Of a stretch of 64,000 bases of DNA, positions 62,463-64,000 are shown piece by piece (the first letter of the stretch is position 1; every line of letters begins with the position of its first letter). The stretch is from Salinicoccus hispanicus (lineage in GTDB: Bacteria; Bacillota; Bacilli; Staphylococcales; Salinicoccaceae). A model generated the notes under the pieces. That model was not told the origin of the DNA. It made no database searches and worked only from the letters and a program-made list of their open reading frames with translations. The stretch is taken from the NCBI RefSeq assembly GCF_009831115.1, contig NZ_WUUK01000002.1:459754-523753 (forward strand), read 5' to 3'. The position numbers and the translations under genes were made by a program.

Positions 62463-64000
62463 ATGTCCCGTAAGCATAGTAAGAAGAAAATCAATAATTA
62501 TGATTACAAGAAGGCATTCAAACGCAAGTCCGACCTTTCCTTTAGGAAAAAAGCAGGTATGGCCTTTGTAGCCGCAAATCTGCTGATCGCTCCTGCTGCT
62601 GGTACATACCTCGGCGAAAATCTAGGACAGAGTAACGTAGCAGAAGCTGCCTCACTCGCAGAAGTGCAATTATTATCAGATGTAAATATAAATGCTGACC
62701 TTCAGGATAGTGGAAACCCTGACTTTTATAACTTGAACCTCCAGCTGACAGGAACTGGTCTTGCCGACTTGGAACTGGTAAATCCTGATCGTTCTGTTGT
62801 ATTTTACGCAGAAGAGTTGGCAGGACAGCTTTCCAACAATGGTCCGGCAGATGTCACTGTCGAAATCTTACCGATTGTTCTGGAAGAAGATCTACCAGCG
62901 CTTTCCAATTCAATTGCTGGTGTTACCGGATCTGTCAATGACCTGGTTGCAGGCTTGACCACTACTCTGGATAATACCATCAACGGTACTAGTTTAGCAG
63001 GACTCGTCCAAGTAGAAGGTCTAGACGAACTGGGTACTGCTCTTGAGAGCTTGAATAACCTTGATGCGGCATTGCAGGATCTTACCCAGTATAATGGGCA
63101 GGCTGAAGTTGTTATAAATGGTGATGGCTCTGTAGTCGTAACCTTTGAGGACGGCCTTGGCAATCATGTAGAAGCTGCCGTAGAAAATGTCGTTCAATCA
63201 GCACTTAACGATGTTCTGACAGCAGTGGACAACGTTAACGTAACCTTGTTGGACTCCTCTCCTCTCTTAAGTGGCATACTGGAAACCCTGGTTATCAACC
63301 CAATAGTTAATCCTCTGGTTTCTGGTGTCACTAGTACTGTTAACGGTCTTCAGCAAGATCTGACTAGTGGAGCAATTGATATAAGCAATGAACTAGCAGG
63401 TGTTCAGGTAGTTGGAAACACTACTGTTAACGCGAACGTACTTGTTAATCGCCCTGCTGGTATTGAAGGAGATGTCGTAGTTCAAGGTGCAGGCATCACC
63501 ACATCTGTCATTGATGCAGAGCTTCTGAGCTCGTTACAAAGTTCGGATGTGATTACTTTTGACGAAGATGCTACAGCACCAGTCCTTGACTCTGCCGACA
63601 TCACAGGCAACAGCACAGACGGCTATGCAGTCACTGGAACAGGCGCTGAACCGGGCGACGATGTGATTGTCTCCGATGCTGATGGCAATCAGATTGGCAC
63701 AAGCATCATCGCTGAAGACGGCACTTACGCTGTGGATGTTGCGGCAGATGCCGTTGTTCCTGGTGAAGTCCTGACAGTACAGGCAATCGATGATGCGGGT
63801 AATGTAAGTGAGCCGCTGCCAGTGACCGTACCGGAAGATGTCGATGATGTAGTTCCAGTTCTTGACTCGGCTGACATCACAGGCAACAGCACAGACGGCT
63901 ATGCAGTCACTGGAACAGGCGCTGAACCGGGCGACGATGTGGTTGTCTCCGATGCTGACGGCAATCAGGTTGGCACAGGCATCATCGCTGAAGACGGCAC
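62463..64000 (+). CDS. repeat-containing cell-surface adhesin, 5' part
   Basis: The gene runs off the right edge; 512 codons are visible. A long basic N-terminus (MSRKHSKKKINNYDYKKAFK) leads into FRKKAGMAFVAANLLIAPAAG, an extended signal peptide of the kind found on large staphylococcal surface proteins, with cleavage likely near VAEAAS. A Leu/Val/Asn-rich adhesive domain (about 60-370) is followed by 92-residue bacterial Ig-like repeats (LDSADITGNSTDGYAVTGTG..., second copy at 63855). A C-terminal sorting signal is expected outside the window. GAGGAGG precedes the ATG. Confidence 0.85.
   Translation, partial: MSRKHSKKKINNYDYKKAFKRKSDLSFRKKAGMAFVAANLLIAPAAGTYLGENLGQSNVAEAASLAEVQLLSDVNINADLQDSGNPDFYNLNLQLTGTGLADLELVNPDRSVVFYAEELAGQLSNNGPADVTVEILPIVLEEDLPALSNSIAGVTGSVNDLVAGLTTTLDNTINGTSLAGLVQVEGLDELGTALESLNNLDAALQDLTQYNGQAEVVINGDGSVVVTFEDGLGNHVEAAVENVVQSALNDVLTAVDNVNVTLLDSSPLLSGILETLVINPIVNPLVSGVTSTVNGLQQDLTSGAIDISNELAGVQVVGNTTVNANVLVNRPAGIEGDVVVQGAGITTSVIDAELLSSLQSSDVITFDEDATAPVLDSADITGNSTDGYAVTGTGAEPGDDVIVSDADGNQIGTSIIAEDGTYAVDVAADAVVPGEVLTVQAIDDAGNVSEPLPVTVPEDVDDVVPVLDSADITGNSTDGYAVTGTGAEPGDDVVVSDADGNQVGTGIIAEDG
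63579..64000 (+). repeat. 276-bp direct repeats inside the adhesin gene
   Basis: The segment starting at 63579 recurs at 63855 with few differences over the visible length, giving a 92-residue protein repeat. The near identity of the DNA points to recent duplication or gene conversion. The array continues past the window. Confidence 0.85.

Overview
The window looks like chromosomal DNA of a moderately halophilic, low-to-mid GC Gram-positive coccus of the Staphylococcaceae, most like Salinicoccus or a close relative (inference from gene content, not from an alignment). Signs are strong Shine-Dalgarno sites, sigma-A and SigB-type promoters, a Fur-box siderophore operon, ScdA, many acidic surface and lipoproteins, and a staphylococcal-style adhesin with a long basic signal peptide. 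There are no rRNA or tRNA genes, no complete insertion sequence, no prophage and no CRISPR array.

Layout. 0-12 kb is carbon uptake: an Aquifex-type aconitase; a beta-glucoside unit (GntR regulator, PTS IIBCA, 6-phospho-beta-glucosidase); and a nanE / RpiR regulator / PTS IICB unit behind a 47-bp perfect palindrome and a cre site, bracketed by an acyltransferase gene and a decayed copy of its 3' end. 12-18 kb holds housekeeping genes (aspartate dehydrogenase, RibD-like reductase, MBL hydrolase, AprX-like subtilase, CBS protein, phosphotransferase), then a short transcription unit encoding a 26-residue hydrophobic peptide whose ends are complementary, like a type I toxin mRNA.

18-29 kb is a complete C-P lyase locus: phnF-like regulator, phnGHIJKML, a PHP-type cyclic phosphodiesterase, and phnDCEE, with Pho-box-like repeats before both halves. 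Its PhnJ lacks three of the four canonical Fe-S/radical cysteines, while the overlapping phnK encodes a cysteine-rich insert. 29-31 kb has two tandem acidic lipoprotein genes and a YsnF/AvaK stress gene, all with SigB-like promoters. 31-34.7 kb is a WxL surface-protein locus.

34.7-52.8 kb is mixed: a creatinase-like M24 protein, a GIY-YIG protein, a TetR/YhgE pair, a siderophore ABC operon, an SDR, a class III PPK2, ScdA and small membrane genes. 52.9-56.5 kb is a sortase module (two-repeat MPNTA surface protein, anti-sigma, ECF sigma, class F-like sortase lipoprotein), followed by ten 41-bp hairpin-forming tandem repeats. 57-62.3 kb has a DinB-like protein, an MFS transporter, an O-methyltransferase, an orphan ykoF under a TPP riboswitch and an unknown 547-residue protein. 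The window ends inside a repeat-rich adhesin gene.
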